In this document: piece after piece, positions 1 through 13,309 of the stretch
Layout of the letters: every line of letters starts with the position of its first letter
How positions within the stretch are numbered: position 1 is the first letter of the stretch
Assembly: GCA_932294295.1 (NCBI GenBank)
Contig: OW028577.1
Span: 7,467,501-7,531,500, forward strand
From: Alitta virens
Taxonomy: Eukaryota; Annelida; Polychaeta; Phyllodocida; Nereididae
DNA length: 64,000 nucleotides
Direction: 5' to 3'
Program-made: the position numbers and the translations under genes
The notes under the pieces: generated by a model
Told to the model about the DNA's origin: nothing
The model's input: only the letters and a program-made list of their open reading frames with translations
The model's database searches: none

Positions 1-850
1 CGCAATATCTGAAAGGGATATGGTAGTAATTTCACCCAAGTTTTCCATTCCATTTTGTAATCATGGAGATCATTCAGAATTGCTTGGAAGCTTTTTTCTA
101 TGATAAATAGTTTTCTCATAAACTTGGTAACAGGAATGATGCACATTAAAGTCACCCCCTGTCAAAACAAACCCTTTTCTCAAATACTGGAAACAAATTT
201 TCCAATTATTGAAGATAAGCACACATCCTGAAGTCCCCCATATCAGTGCTATCATTTCTTGAAAAGTGCACAAACCTAACTTTAATACCATGGTTACAGG
301 AGGGATATTGACTCTGTGGACAAACTTAAACAAAGATAATATTACTGGAACTGCAAATATTTCAAAATTTTCTTCACCAGTTGAAATTTCAACTTCTCCT
401 GATTATATCTATGTGAATATTATAAATTATTTTCAACTTACATTCATTGAGTAGGGTCAAGAGATATATAAAGTGAGGTGTGGGACATGACATTTTTCCT
501 GACTTTTACAACAGTTATGACAGACTCCTGCAAGAATATCTTGTGTGTATTTATATCTTAACATTGGTCTGCCAATCCTCATACCACATTCATATTATTA
601 AAACCATTTTGTATGTACATTTGAAAGTTGAGTGATGGGGGGAGGGGGGGGGGGGTGTGCATTATGTGGAATGACCCTTATGCATGTCATACAAAGACGG
701 AGCATACATCATTTATTTATTTATTTTTGCTATGAAGGGATTCACTTGAAACAGTAAATGAATGGATTTTTGCCAATTAAATAAAATAATAAATAAAGAA
801 ATTTGTGTAGCGCATGTTTCAGAAATGATTTCTGCTTACTAGTGCTTGGA
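1..850. other. Intergenic, AT-rich
   Basis: I see no gene here. The stretch holds a G-rich run near 638-656 and a short (TTTA)n run near 712-726. The short open frames have no recognisable domain and look like chance frames. Confidence 0.5.
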
Positions 851-1920
851 TTACAAAAGTCTGCTGTTCATAGGCAGTTCTGAATAGTTGAGTTTTTTTT
901 CTTTCTCTTAAATCCATCATTGGTGGATGTCAGTTTGATTTCTTTAGGTAATTTATTCCAGAGGTGAGGAGCAGCGTATGAGAAAGCACAAGCTCCAAAT
1001 TATTTTGTGAACAGAGGTTTGAATAGCAAGTTACTGCCATTGCTTCTGAGATTTATCGTTTGCTAAGGCTGTTTTCTCATAAGATTTAATATGTAAGATG
1101 ATACCTCATCGTTGAGAGCTTTCCAATTCGTGTTGAGAAGTTTGAATTCAATTCTGGAACTACTTGGCAGCCGGTGAAGTTCTTTTCTGATGTGAGTAAT
1201 TCGACCATGTTTCCTCAGTCTTTCTTTCAATCGCGCTGCTGAGTTCTGGGCTAATTTCACCTCATTCTAGACAAATGACGCAGTTTCCTTCAGAATATGA
1301 CTCGATTTGCTCATTATTTGATCATACTCAACCTTAACTCAACATATGCCATAGTATGGCCAATAGAGCATTTCTATAGTCCATGTGAGGTGTAACTAGA
1401 GCATTCACAGCAGTTTTGGCGCCTTCTTATTCAAACTCTTCCTTATCATTGAAATGTTCTTTTATGTTCAGGAATGCCTTTTTGCATGTTTCTTTTACAT
1501 GAAATTCCATTGTCATTGATTTGTCAAACATGACTCCAAGGTTTTTTTTTTATCCTTGTCTGTTGATTCAATAGTAGCATCCTGAACTTGAATTGAGTTA
1601 ATTTTCGGGTTACTTTGTTGCTGTGGGCTACCGATAAGTATGAACTCTGTCTTTTCACTGTTGTTGCATAGCTAGTTAACTAGCAAGAATTTCCTGATAT
1701 CATGGATACATTTTTCAATTAAATTTTGGGAATGAACTCTCGTGGTGTCCGGTTTAAATGACAAGAGTAATTGTTCATCATCAGCATTTTTCTCAGCAAA
1801 GACGCCATGTTTGACTGCAATATTACTGAAAGGAGCAATATAACAGTTGAACAATATCAGGACTTATTTGGAGCCTAGTTGCACACCATGCTTCAGCAGT
1901 TTTTTTTAGATGATTATTTT
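850..1920 (-). pseudogene. Decayed LINE reverse-transcriptase fragment (CR1/L2-like)
   Basis: Read on the minus strand, this is the 3' half of a non-LTR retrotransposon ORF2. A degraded GVPQGS-type motif lies near 1864-1890. It is followed by a degraded ADD catalytic box with the downstream LLLSFKPDT motif (1672-1854). Next comes the typical C-terminal stretch QNSAARLKERLRKHGRIT..LHRLPS (1063-1260), and then a degraded AAPHLWNKLP-like end near 900-1000. Many stops and frame changes separate the blocks, so the copy is dead. The order of motifs is that of CR1/L2/Rex-type LINEs; the exact clade is an inference. No endonuclease portion is visible upstream, which fits the usual 5' truncation. Confidence 0.75.
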
Positions 1921-2094
1921 TCATTATTCACAACTGATTGTGTTCTGTTGGACAATTAAGAAGTGAACCATTTTAGAGCTGAGCCTTTGATGCCATACTT
2001 CTTGTTTACATACTTCCCATATATATTTGAAAGTTGACAATGTAATGACACAGCAATTCTTTGACAGATTGTAATTAGTTTATTTATATCAGAT

Positions 2095-2350
2095 GTCGCG
2101 GTTTAGTGGTTAAGGTGTTCGCCTGTTATCAGCAAGGTTGCCGGTTCGAATCCCCACCATGGCATCGAGGAGTTGGTCAGATCCTCTTCAACCATTGCCT
2201 CACCCCACCAAGGTGTAATGGGTACTTAACATTAAGCACCAACAGTGATGGCACTGGTGTGAGCTCTGAATACTCCCCAGGGAGTTGAGAAAGACTCCAG
2301 ATTGGTCTGCCAAAAATTTAATTGTAAGGTCGGTTGATCCTCTGTTGAGG
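2095..2350 (+). mobile_element. tRNA-derived SINE (family A)
   Basis: The head has an RNA polymerase III A box (TAGTGGTTAAGG, 2104-2115) and a perfect B box (GGTTCGAATCC, 2143-2153) with tRNA-like spacing. A non-tRNA body follows and ends in a short repeat tail of the form TTTACATTTACATTT near 2365-2385. I read it as a SINE rather than a tRNA gene because the 3' acceptor half is missing and a long unrelated body is attached. Clear target-site duplications were not found. Confidence 0.75.
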
Positions 2351-2389
2351 GATAACAGACTGTTAACCTTGATTTACATTTACATTTAA

Positions 2390-3083
2390 ACATAAAACAT
2401 CTGCGTGGAATAAGTGGAATATTCTCCATGACAGAAATTGAAATTGTCTATTTAGTTCATCAAAACCATGGAGTCTCTAGTGACTCCATGATCAAAACTA
2501 TGATTACATGGAAATAATAGCATTTTATTTTTGAGTGATTATACTTCTACAAGTCAAGGATGATTCAAATAAAACAGAATTTCATCAATAATGCAAATAA
2601 GTCTTGTTTTAAAATTAAACATTAAGTAGAGCCCGTCGTTTTTAATTGATACAGGTTGGCTTGATTTGGTTCGATCCTAAAAAGGGCTACTGAAGTAAAC
2701 TCAAAATCAAAACATGCACTATTTTTGTTTGTCTTTTTACCACTTAAATACTTCATAAGAAAGTATAAAAATTGGTAAATTTGCACCACAAGCAAGGCTT
2801 CACAATGGAAATTAATAATTTTATTCAGATAAAAGGCTTTTCACATTAACTTTTCACGAGTCATATTCATGAATATGTATTTCTGTCCGAACTTGGTGAA
2901 AATAGAGTTTTAATTTAACCAAGGTCCCAAGTACTCAAAACAATTATAGTAAGTTTATCAGATATGACAGAGTATGACAAATTTAGAAGAAACAAGCTTA
3001 TATTCATTACATTGTAGGCCTGATAGATTACATAAACTTTAAATTCTCCATTATTCGCACATGTTAAGTAGGCCTATCATGCT
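2390..3083. other. Intergenic, AT-rich
   Basis: No gene or repeat structure was recognised. Confidence 0.4.
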
Positions 3084-3085
3084 AA

Positions 3086-3720
3086 AGGGGGTTTCACACT
3101 TAGCCGGATCAGACGCCGGATTGTCCAGGAGTATAGCTCCGGCAAACTCTGGTAATATCATGTAGACCTCGTGTTTCTTTCCGGCAATGTCCGTCATTGT
3201 CCGTCATTGTCCGGGGCGATCCGGGACGACCTTGGGACTCCGGGAAAAAAAATTAAACATGTTTAATTTTTCATGCCGGACGTCCCGGAGTATTTACTCT
3301 GTGTTGATCCGTGTTGATCCGTGTAGACGCCCAGTAGACTCCGCCGATCTCCGGGAATCTCCGTGTTGACGCCGGCATATCTCCAGCTACGTCCGGCGTC
3401 AACCGGGCATGAATATTTCGCCGCCATTAACGCCGGAGAGTACAAGGAGCAACACGGTTCCACAAGAATGAACACGGTGTAAAGACCGGTGATATCCGCG
3501 AAGGCACCGTGAAAATCCGGTTCATTCCGCACTCTAAACGGGACAGTCGTGTTAGCTCCATGTTGCTCCTTGTTGCCACCCTATTGCCCTCGTGTACACA
3601 CCGCCAAACATTTATTTTTTGTTGACATTTTCAGCTCTTTGATCCCGGAACCCCCCGGAGTGAAAGAAATTTTACTCCGGGACGCTCCGGTATCTAATCC
3701 GGCTAAGTGTGAAACCCCCT
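3086..3720. mobile_element. Harbinger-type MITE with ~25 bp TIRs
   Basis: The left end AGGGGGTTTCACACTTAGCC (3086-3105) is matched in inverse at 3696-3720, ending in GTGAAACCCCCT. The element is flanked on both sides by TAA (3083-3085 and 3721-3723), the 3-bp target duplication typical of PIF/Harbinger elements. The 635-bp interior is GC-rich, full of CCGG/GTCCGG-type short repeats, and encodes no transposase. It is therefore non-autonomous. The left end resembles the terminus next to the transposase fragment at 6953. Confidence 0.85.
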
Positions 3721-3723
3721 TAA

Positions 3724-6624
3724 GGCTTCACACACATATTTTGCCATTTTCCGCAGTTGTTATTATCATTGTTCATTTTCAAAATAAGACAAATTTGCAA
3801 AAAAAATGTGTCTGGCCAAGTACACATTTACAAACCTTCTTCCAATGTTAAATAGGGATTCCAGCTCGGAGCGGAGTTAGTGATCTAAGACTTGAAGCGT
3901 ACAGGACTATATGTTAATGAATGGAGCATATATGCAGTGTGTGTATTCCTAATTGTCAATACAGACTTAAGGTAAATTTACTGGAAATTTGTTTGTATAT
4001 TACAGATGTAATATTATTTTTAATGGTATATTAACATTTCATGTCCAACACCCTCCCATTTGAGGAACAAACCAGAAAATGAGTTAATGATGAATTTTTA
4101 TAGTGCATTCTCATGACGCAACTATTTTTTTCCTCTGGGCCCTATTATTATTTTCCTAACTGCACTAGCTTCTATGTGGACTAATCGCTTCCTTTCTTAT
4201 TTGAAATAAAATAATGCTCACTGACTCCCAATGGGCCCAATAAGCAATAATATAAAAAATGCACTAAATGACCCATAAATAATTATAATTTTTACCCAAG
4301 TCCTTTAAAGTCCGCTCAAAGTGAGATTTGGTAGCTTGTGATGTCATCATACATTGATTGATGACATCACATCATTGTGTGCAACATTTAGTGGTACATT
4401 GTGACTTCACCAATACCAGATAAAATGGCTGAGCAGAGGTCATTCAGTACAGTACCTTTATTGACAGTTGAACTAAATTTTAGGGCGTATAAAAGCCTGG
4501 AATCCCTCTTATTTGGGTTGCAGTGAGCATCTGGCTTGGGAACATACTTATTGTATCAATTAAAAAAAAGTGTCACCTTACCCTTAAGCACAGACTTTAT
4601 TTCAGTAAAATGAAGGTGAAAATACACTCCGTTAACCAATCAAACCAAACAGTGTTAACTACAAATTCTGAATATTCACGCAAACAGCATAGTCAAGCAC
4701 AGGCTGTTGGTCTTAATTGGCACTCGCGACCACCTGTGGTTTTAAGTGACACTGGTTGGCAGAAGTTTGAAGGGATGCTAAACAGCATAGGATATAATAG
4801 CTGGTAGAAATTTTCGAATTTTTAGCAGCTATGAATTTCTAGAAGTCAAAATTGAATAACACAATTTGCATTCATTCACCACCTTCAAAGCTTGAACACT
4901 ACGAAAAGTCTTGCATGCTGCAATGTAGTCATTGCACTTGCACCAGTGTCCACTGAAGTAGTCAGGAATCTAAGTGACGAACAATGAATACTGCATGACC
5001 AGCTGTGATACAGAAAGGTTCAGGAATATTACCAGGAACAGCACTTTGGAGATCTTTTGGATTGGATCTCCACATTGACGAAGGCAGTGCTGCAACTTAA
5101 GGTGCTCACTGAGATACCACATTGGCAAGTGAATCTGCATTATACATTCTGCCTCTCTGGCATTTTTGTTGTCAACATGTTCGTAAACTTCAATCAGTTG
5201 CAATATTAGTAAGTCATTTGGAGGAGCAACTGCCACCAGAGGGCTGCAAACAGATTGTGGTAACTAACCAACTTTTATTTGTTGTAATATCCATCTCACT
5301 TTATAGCTCATGAAGAATTAATAGCTAGTTCCAAATGTTTCAAGACAATAAATGACCTTACGTGGTGAAAGGCACCTGGAGCAAAACAATCAAATGTTTG
5401 TATCTTTATTTTATGTATGAGTCTAGCAAATTCGTGGTTATCCCAACAAGATTTGAAGTCTCAGATGGGGTGTTAAAAATTTTGAACAACAAAAGTATGA
5501 TGAAATCGGAGACATGCTATCTCATCTACGCTTAAACAAACCAGCACTAGCCTCATCACTGCCAAGAGAATCATCCTTGAACTTGTCTGCAGGATTACAC
5601 TGGGATTTGAATCTGCAATAAACTTTATATTTCTGGGCCCTTCGAGGAGGAGAATGCTGTTTGTCAGCCAATGGCTGCCAGATGCTCCATACTGAAGATT
5701 TAACTTATTGCATGGGGCATTTTCAGAGGGCTCTGGGAGACGACCACTTGATATTTTTGTATTGCCTTGAAATGCTTACTGTTGTGTTATTTTCTTACCA
5801 AACCTCCTGAAATGAGAGGGTGTGCAACAAAGAGTTAGAAAGGTTAAATTTTCTCATATAAATATTGTCCACCTTAACGGTATATCATACATGCATGTTT
5901 TATATACGTTTTGTAATTTCGCCTATGCCATAATTAGGTGAGCAAATAAAATGAAATGAATGACTCTCTACGTCTGAAAAAAAAAACCAATTGTAATAGC
6001 GTAGTTATTGACGACAGGTTAAAGCCTCAAGTTTCAACCAGTCCATAGAATAGTAACCCCATTCTCTCTAGGGAGTCTGTAAAACGAGGAACGGAATGGA
6101 GTGGAAAAACGCGGAACAACGAAAATGCAGAATTTTATATAGATAAACACATTCCTTGACAATGGAGCCTATGTCCTGGGTCTGTGTCCATGTTATGTGG
6201 TTGCAGCCCCTCCTGGATACGCCACTGTGAAGTAGTGAAGTAGGCCTAATACAAAATAGACGAAGTCTTTTGGTCTTTTGAGGGGGGGTGGGTGATGTCA
6301 AATGATGTGGTCAGTCACATGCCATTTTTAGATATGTTTATAAGACTTAGGTCTGGCTTGACCTGGAGCAGTTACAATATTTTAAATTTTTGCTACTCTG
6401 CAGTGGCATAGCCATGGGGGGGGGGACATTGTAGTAGCTGACCAAGGAAAACATCCAAGTCAGACAACCAAACAAACTGGTAATTATCGAAATCATGAAA
6501 TTAACCAACTGCACCAGGAAATTTCATGTCCAATAAGGTTTTTTGATCTTTATTCTATGGGTCCTAGGTATGGTATCATATGATTAGAGTTGCAATTTAC
6601 AGGTGGAAGTGCAATTTTTGTTCT
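3724..6624. other. Intergenic with minor repeats
   Basis: I found no supported gene. A short perfect hairpin (GTGATGTCATCA / TGATGACATCAC) sits at 4338-4370. A tail-like run of AATAAAATGAAATGAATG near 5945-5963 may be the 3' end of a LINE. A CAGTGGCGTATCCAGG-type end, read on the minus strand near 6205-6226, resembles a hAT MITE terminus, but no partner end was seen. Short open frames at 4523-4807 and 4970-5236 match nothing I know. Confidence 0.4.
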
Positions 6625-6949
6625 ACGATTTTGTGCATTCAAAGATCACTCGTAGATCGCTCGTAGATGAATAACGAGTATATACGGATGGAGAGTGGCT
6701 ATGTACGGTTACGTACGGTCACGCATGGTCACATACGTACATAGAACGTATGTAGAACGTACGTAGAACGTACGTAGGATGCTCGCCAAAGTTTTAAAAT
6801 TAAAAAATTTTGCTCTCTCCACGTATGTCCGTGAGTGGTCAAGCACGATCAGGAGTGTCCTACGAATTACCGACAATGATGAGCAGGAGAAAAAAAAATT
6901 CCATCTGTCGTCATACGTAGGTCTTATCCGTGATAGTGTGCACGCCCCG
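6625..6949. repeat. Short-repeat block rich in ACGTACGTA and CGTAGATC motifs
   Basis: The block contains repeats such as GATCACTCGTAGATCGCTCG near 6644 and several copies of GAACGTACGTA at 6740-6780. It ends in GTGCACGCCCC just before the Harbinger terminus. Similar motifs recur at about 21430-21540 and 36870-36920, so this is probably a dispersed non-autonomous element. No clear TIR pair was identified. Confidence 0.4.
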
Positions 6950-6952
6950 TAA

Positions 6953-8356
6953 AGGGGGTTCTCACATAGCCGGTTTTCCCGGTAAAGCCGTATTGCTCTC
7001 GTAGAATTATGTAATACCCCATTTTGACGACTTCACCACGATTGTTGGAAGCAAAAAAGGGCAGTGCTCAATGCTACGGGTGAGTTGGTGGCAGTGAGGT
7101 GTGAATCACGGACACCCGGCGGATCACACGTAGGATACGTACCAGACCAGATGAATGATGCCCGGTCTGATGCCATGGGTAAATCACGTTTACGACAGGA
7201 GACTCCATGGCATCTACGTACGACTCGCAGGCTTGTACGTGTGAGGGGCGTATCAAGCATGTGTCAATCACGACAGTGAGGGTTACAAGGAACGACCCGG
7301 CGAGTTAACTACGTGAACTACATGTACTACGTTTGAAGGCCGGCTGTCACGGACCATGGCACATGCAGTAGACCAACCAACAGCCATTGTAAAATTGGCT
7401 CAGGCCAGCTTGGAATTAAATCTGCAACTAGCAACTCTTGCACAGGCTATTATGCACGATGAAGAACAGTCTAGAAGAGCTGCAGAAAGAAGTCATCAAG
7501 AGAAGAAGAAGGAAGAGATATTGGGTGAGGCCATGGCTCTTGCGAAGACCTCAGATGGGCCAATATGAACGCTTGATGAATGAACTACTGACGGAGGATG
7601 GAACCCACTACAAGAACTTTATGAGAATGCAGCTAGACATGTTCCAAGAGCTGCTTGCCAAAGTTGGGCCTAGGATTACCAAGCAAGACACCTTCTGGAG
7701 GAAAGCTTTGGAGCCAGGACTCAGGATTGCCATCACCCTCAGGTATTTGGCAACTGGCAACCGCTACAAGTCATTGATGTATGGCTTCAGAGTGGCCCAG
7801 AACACCATCAGCAACATCATTCCTGAAGTCTGTGAAGCCATCATAGCTGAGTATGCAGAAGATGTCATCTCCTGTCCAACAACACCAGAAGAGTGGAGAG
7901 AAGTTGCACAGCTGTTTGAGATAAGATGGAACTTTCCCCATTGTATTGGTGGCATAGATGCGAAGCATGTGGCCATCAGGTGTCCTCCCAAAGGTGGTTC
8001 ACTCTACTATAACTACAAGGGCTTCCATTCCATTGTACTCATGGCTCTTGTGGATGCAGACTACAAGTTCATCTATGTGGATTGTGGAGCAAATGGTTCT
8101 GGATCTGATGGAGGAGTTTTTGCTGCTACAGCCCTGAGGGAAGCTCTAAAAGATGGGACCATTGGATTACCTCCACCTGAACCTACAGTATGACTCATAT
8201 GGAATTGTCCATGTATTGCCAACTTTCGGCGAGACACGGAATGTCACGGATTATAATGGGGTGTTTCGCTTACCCCCCATGGGATGCCTAATTGCTTCAC
8301 AGGGCCTTTCGCGGACTTTTGCGGACATGCGGGGACTGTCAGGGATTTACCCTTAA
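6953..8356 (+). mobile_element. Truncated PIF/Harbinger transposon
   Basis: The left terminus (AGGGGGTTCTCACATAGCCG, from 6953) follows a TAA and resembles the MITE end at 3086. A transposase fragment lies inside. I searched downstream to about 8400 and found no convincing inverted copy of the left end, so the 3' end is missing or too diverged. The right limit given here is arbitrary. Confidence 0.6.
7356..8193 (+). pseudogene. Harbinger (DDE) transposase, truncated
   Basis: The main frame (7438-8193, 251 codons) shows the PIF/Harbinger nuclease order. A basic patch (RRRRKRYWVRPWL) leads into the GQYERL..NFMRM region. Then come GGIDAKHVAIRCP with the first catalytic Asp, the conserved SLYYNYKGFHSIVLMALVD block, and GSGSDGG with the second Asp. 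The frame stops right after LPPPEPTV, before the region that should carry the third acidic residue, so the enzyme would be inactive. An overlapping frame from the ATG at 7356 (to 7568) looks like the natural N terminus displaced by one frameshift near 7490-7510. The companion Myb-like protein of Harbinger elements was not seen nearby. Confidence 0.85.
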
Positions 8357-8944
8357 ATTTCTTGTATCCCTTTTAACCCCATCATGGGGGTATATAGCTA
8401 TCATCAGCGTTTAATTGCGCAGAGGGGGTTGAAACTGATACTCCTGCAACCCTGTCATCACAGCCCTTGATTGTTCATAGTAAGATTAAAGGGTGCTGTT
8501 TCTACTAGTCTTGAGTCAAAACAATCAATTTTCTCCATTTTCTTTTGATTGAAGTGACACTATTTGTATTGGGTAGCTCTCATCTTCTAGATTAAGATGA
8601 TGTAAATTTCATTGCAATGTGATCAGTAGATCCTGAGATATCTATATTATCAATAAATTTAAATACATTTAACTGCATCTTTACCCAGTTCAAGCAAGAT
8701 TAGTCATGCTATGTTTGTGTGATTGAATAAAGTTATGTTATCTTGAACAATCACAATATAAATACCATCTCACTAATAAAACTACTATCAAGACCACCTC
8801 TCTAATAACACTGTGTCACAATAGCTCCCAATTATCCACTGTTCAATTAAGACTACTTAACAGATAGATACATTAAAACCACTAATAAGATCTCCTCACA
8901 ATTAAGACCACACAATTTCGGACCTGTCAGCATTGTTATTTATG
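8357..8944. other. Intergenic, AT-rich
   Basis: No gene was seen. The second half (8750-8910) repeats short motifs such as TAAGACCAC and CTAATAA in a degenerate way. Confidence 0.4.
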
Positions 8945-9059
8945 AAGGCCAGTCAAGTTCATTAGATATTGGAGATTTGTTAAATATTCAACGAAAAGTA
9001 AAGTTCATTTGATATTGGAGATTCGTTGAATATTCAACGAACAGTAAAGTTCATTGAAT

Positions 9060-9400
9060 ATACAATGATTGAATATTCGCCAGAGAGGCAAGGGAGAAGG
9101 GGTTGGTGCCTGGGGGAGAGGGTCACCACAGCCCCCAAATGGCCTAACAATCATCCCCCTGCCCCCCTTGACCGAATATCAAATGAATATCTAATGGTTG
9201 AAGATTTACCAGGGGGCAAGGGAGCAGGGGTCAGTGCCTGGGGGACAGGGTCACCGCGGCCCCCAAATGGCCTAACAATCATCCCCCTGCCCCCCTTGAC
9301 CGAATATCAAATGAATATCAAATGGTTGAAGATACGCCAGGGGGGCCTGGGGGAGAGGGTCACTGAAGGCCTTTTGATATTGGAGATTTGTTGAATATTC
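9060..9400. repeat. G-rich ~128-bp tandem repeat, left arm (2 units)
   Basis: Two units centred on CAAATGAATATC (9179 and 9307) carry a run of the type CCCCCTTGACCGAATATC followed by a G-rich block. They are the inverse of the units in the right arm. Open frames through them are repeat-derived, not genes. Confidence 0.8.
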
Positions 9401-9849
9401 AACAAACAGGAAAGTTCATTGAATATTCAATGATTGAATATTCACAGGGGGCAAGGGAAAAAGCGACAGGTCCTGGGGAAATGGTCACGAAGGCCTCCAT
9501 TTGATATTGGAGATTGATTGAATATTCAACGAAAAGTAAAGTTAATTGAATATTCAATGATTGAATATTCATTGTAGTCCGGCAGCCAAATCCAAATTTT
9601 AGGGGGTACCTTCAAATGTTGTTTATAGTTTTGATTTTGGTGTCAATTGAAAGCTAAGAATGTGTAGATTAAGAATCTGCCTGATGCCCACCTGGCACCC
9701 TTGAGCATTTTGCATAATTCAAGATGGCGTCCAATATGGCTGCTGAAAGTCAAAATCGCCAATATCTTCTCTCTAAATTACCCTAGAAACACAAATTTTG
9801 GGTCTATACCATGGTTTTTGGGGTCAAAGTATCCATTTCTGACATTGTT

Positions 9850-10180
9850 ATTGGTCTCACACACTTTCTTATAGCAATAACAGAGATATTATGTATTACT
9901 TACATGTAAATATCATGTCTGGCTGAAATCACAAGTATCACCACTCTTCAGTTATGTTAGAAACATATTCTTTGGATCTATACCTAGGTGTTTGGGTTCA
10001 TATACTCCATTTCAGGTGGTCTCACACACTTTCTTATAGCAATAACAGAGATATTATGTATTACTTACATGTAAATATCATGTCCGGCTGAAATCACAAG
10101 TATCACCACTCTCAGTTAGGATAGAAACATTTTCTTTGGATCTATACCTATGTGTTTGGGTTCATATACTCCATTTCAGG
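9850..10180. repeat. ~165-bp tandem duplication inside the left arm
   Basis: The unit starting GGTCTCACACACTTTC at about 9853 is repeated at about 10018 with few differences. It lies in the inner part of the left inverted arm. Confidence 0.8.
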
Positions 10181-10260
10181 TATTGTTATTGATGTCAGAT
10201 GCATACATTTACCAGCAACAGTGATATCATGCATTTTATTCAGCTGACATCGACAATACA

Positions 10261-12719
10261 TCCTGTCGCCATTCAGAGAGAACAAACTATATCTGTGTAA
10301 AAAATATTGGTTGGAACAGTGAAACTTTAGGGAATCAATTGATTGCCCATAAATGTACAAAAATATTTTTCTTTAGAAGCAGTGCAAAGACAAAGGTATT
10401 GCTGCCATATTGATAAAAAGATGCATTGTTGAACATTGCCAAATTTTATTGGTCGTCTAGACAGCAAGATATTTGCTGAATCAGGCTCCCTCTGTCAAAG
10501 TTTGTCAAACTCTTGAGAAACCTGTCTCATTCACCATTGTTCATAGCTACAGACTTAACAATCTCTTTCTATAACTATTTTCTCCTGTTACATAAGTAAC
10601 CAAACCTCTATATCCATACCATAATGACCTTAGAAGTTAAAACATTGGTAACAACAACTGCCCAAGCCCATTTTCAGATACACAATGAATAAGACTTGAT
10701 TGCATGATATCAGCCAAAATATGATGCCATGGTGGTGTGCCTATGACTGTGAATGTCTCACTGATGAGAATACACAACAAACCATTTAAACCTTTGGGCT
10801 TAACACACAAAGTCCGGGAGTGATAACACACTGAACTGGTTATGAAATTTATTATGTTCATAACAAACATGACAGTTGAAGAAAATGAGTGTGGATCTCA
10901 ATTTGGTTCTAAAACTCAGGTCTTTACCTGATGGTTGGGTTTCCTGGATCAGATACTGAAGATGAGCATCCCCATTGCATAAGTTATGGTATTGCTATTA
11001 AAGCTTAAAATCCATTAATACATGCACTGGATGACTAGTTTTGGTTAAATAAGCTACTAAATTCATACCTTGGCACACACAGTGAATGAAAGGTACCAAC
11101 AATTATAGTCTCATGCCGATGACCAACTTGAAGTAACAATGCAGACAGTCAAGAGTAATCCAGCATATACTGGGTTGGTACTCCTGACATTGTATGCAAA
11201 AGGATTCAATCATAAATGTAGATGTGATAAAAAAAGCGTTAGGGTTGGCCACAACCTTTTCTAAAATTTTTGCGAACCAAAGAAGCATGCAACCATGGAT
11301 TTGTGGCTTGTATTGTCAAAACTTCACCATTCACTGTATAGATATATATATATATGACCACAAGGTGAAGACGACACATAGCTGTCAGAAGAATCCCCAT
11401 TTATATATAATCACTAATACATTGAAGTTCTGACTAACAACACACCATAATACATACAGTTGTGTCAGCCCAATGAAGGTACAAAGTGTAATCATAATGC
11501 ACGTATCCAGAAAATAATGTTGAAGTCCAACCAAGCCTGCTCCACATTGATATATATTATAACTATCAGATGCAGTAAATTTGTTGATCATCTGCAAACG
11601 ACCCTGAATCTAATCATGTTATCAGATGTAATTAATCTCACGAACAGGTGAGTGGGTGGGTGGATTAGGGCTTTACATCCTGTATTTCTGCACATGATGG
11701 GCTAATTAGGACAGGCAAGGACCATGGCAATGAGATGAGGAATGAAACAGCCATCCAACATAGGCTTGACCGGGAATTGAACTCGGGACCCAGTGGTTGG
11801 AAGCCCAGCACGCCACCACTGAGTTAGGTCCCCACCCCATCTCATGAACAGAGGATGCTCATCGTTAGTAAGACATGAAATTATTAGTTGTCCCTGATTC
11901 AGCAAAAATACTCATTTGGTCAAGGGAGAGAAGTGCACAATTTTTATTTTGTAAATAAAAAATGGTGTAGCCAATAAGAAATGCATGTAGTCATTGTTAA
12001 TGGCAATCTTCCAATTAAAATTAGGTTACCTAAGTCTTGGGGTAGACTGGTCCATATGACATTGCAATTGTAATGCAGTTTAAATTATTAAACTCTATAT
12101 TATCTTTAACAAAGACCAATTGATGCTGATCAAGAGCCATGCATCAAGCTCCATTGACATCTGTATCAACAAAAGTTCCAGTCATATGGGGGTGGGCTGT
12201 GCAGATAAGTGAGGCAATTTAACATTTAAAAACTTAAATTTATGCGAAAATGGCTGGGTGTTTGCAGAAGCTGACAGACCAGGTAAACGGGGTACAAATG
12301 CCCCAGGTACATGTACATATCCATTCCCAATCTCAGACGTGCGGATAAAGGGAGCTGGATAAACGAGGCCCTGTTAAACGAGGGTTGATTGTATGCAATA
12401 AAACCAAGACCAACCCTCACTTATTTTTTACTCTCATGTTAGTCATCAATACATATGTACTACCAGGTCTGTGACCTTTACTGTATTTTGTTGGTTAAGC
12501 CTTAAAGGGGGAATGGTTTCTTTGATATTTCTGATGAAACTTCACAATGTTTGACAATCCATACTTTAATCAGGAAAGCATCAATCCAGTTGTATCAGTC
12601 ACTGCCATTAAAACAATCATATTTTGGTGGCATAATACTTTTGTGAGCAATCAATTGATTCTTTAGAGGGAGTTTTTTTTTTTACATTAACAAGGTATGT
12701 TTAAATCTGAATGATGAGA
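10261..12719. other. Loop of the foldback element
   Basis: I see no transposase or other recognisable coding region. A SINE copy is inserted at 11648-11850. Near 12340-12392 the minus strand reads ACAATCAACCCTCGTTTAAC, which resembles the end of a pogo/Tigger-type MITE; a partner end is not convincing. A short (TA)n run lies near 11340-11355. Confidence 0.5.
11648..11850 (-). mobile_element. tRNA-derived SINE (family B), copy 1
   Basis: This is an inverse copy of the family at 30449 and 31653. The B box reads GGTTCAATTCCC on the minus strand near 11770. The tRNA-like head (TAGCTCAGTGG type) and the body ending in CAGGATGTAAAGCCCTAATC are both recognisable. Confidence 0.85.
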
Positions 12720-13309
12720 GTAGGTGTTGTTCATCAATACTAAGCCGAATAAAATACATGATATCACTGTTACTGATACGTGTATGCATCTGACATCAAT
12801 AACAATACCTGAAATGGATTCCAAGATATGTGCTTTGATCACAACTAGGAGGGGAGATACTTGTACCTTCAGCCGCACATCACATTTACTTGAAGGTTAT
12901 CAATGATATTTTTGTTACAGCCAGATGAAAATACCTGAGATCAATTGCAATGGCAGAAATGGATTCTTTGACCCCAAAAACCATGGTAAATAGACCCAGA
13001 AATTGTTTCTAAGGTAATTTGGAGAGAAGATATTAATGATTTTGACTTTCAGCAGCCATATTGGACGCCATCTTGAATTATACAAAATGCTCAAGGGTGC
13101 CAGGTGGGCACCTGGCAGATTCTTAATCTACTAATTTACACATTCTGAGCTTTCAAATGACACCAAGATCAAAACTATAAACAACATTTGAACCCCCTAA
13201 AATTTGAGTTTGGCTGCCAGACTATAATGAATATTCAATCATTGAATATTCAATGAACTTTACTGTTCGTTGAATATTCCATCAATCTCCAATATCAAAT
13301 GGAGGCCTT

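Noticed and set aside
2100..2165. Possible tRNA gene at the family-A head
   Set aside because: There is no matching acceptor 3' half, and a long non-tRNA body with a repeat tail follows.
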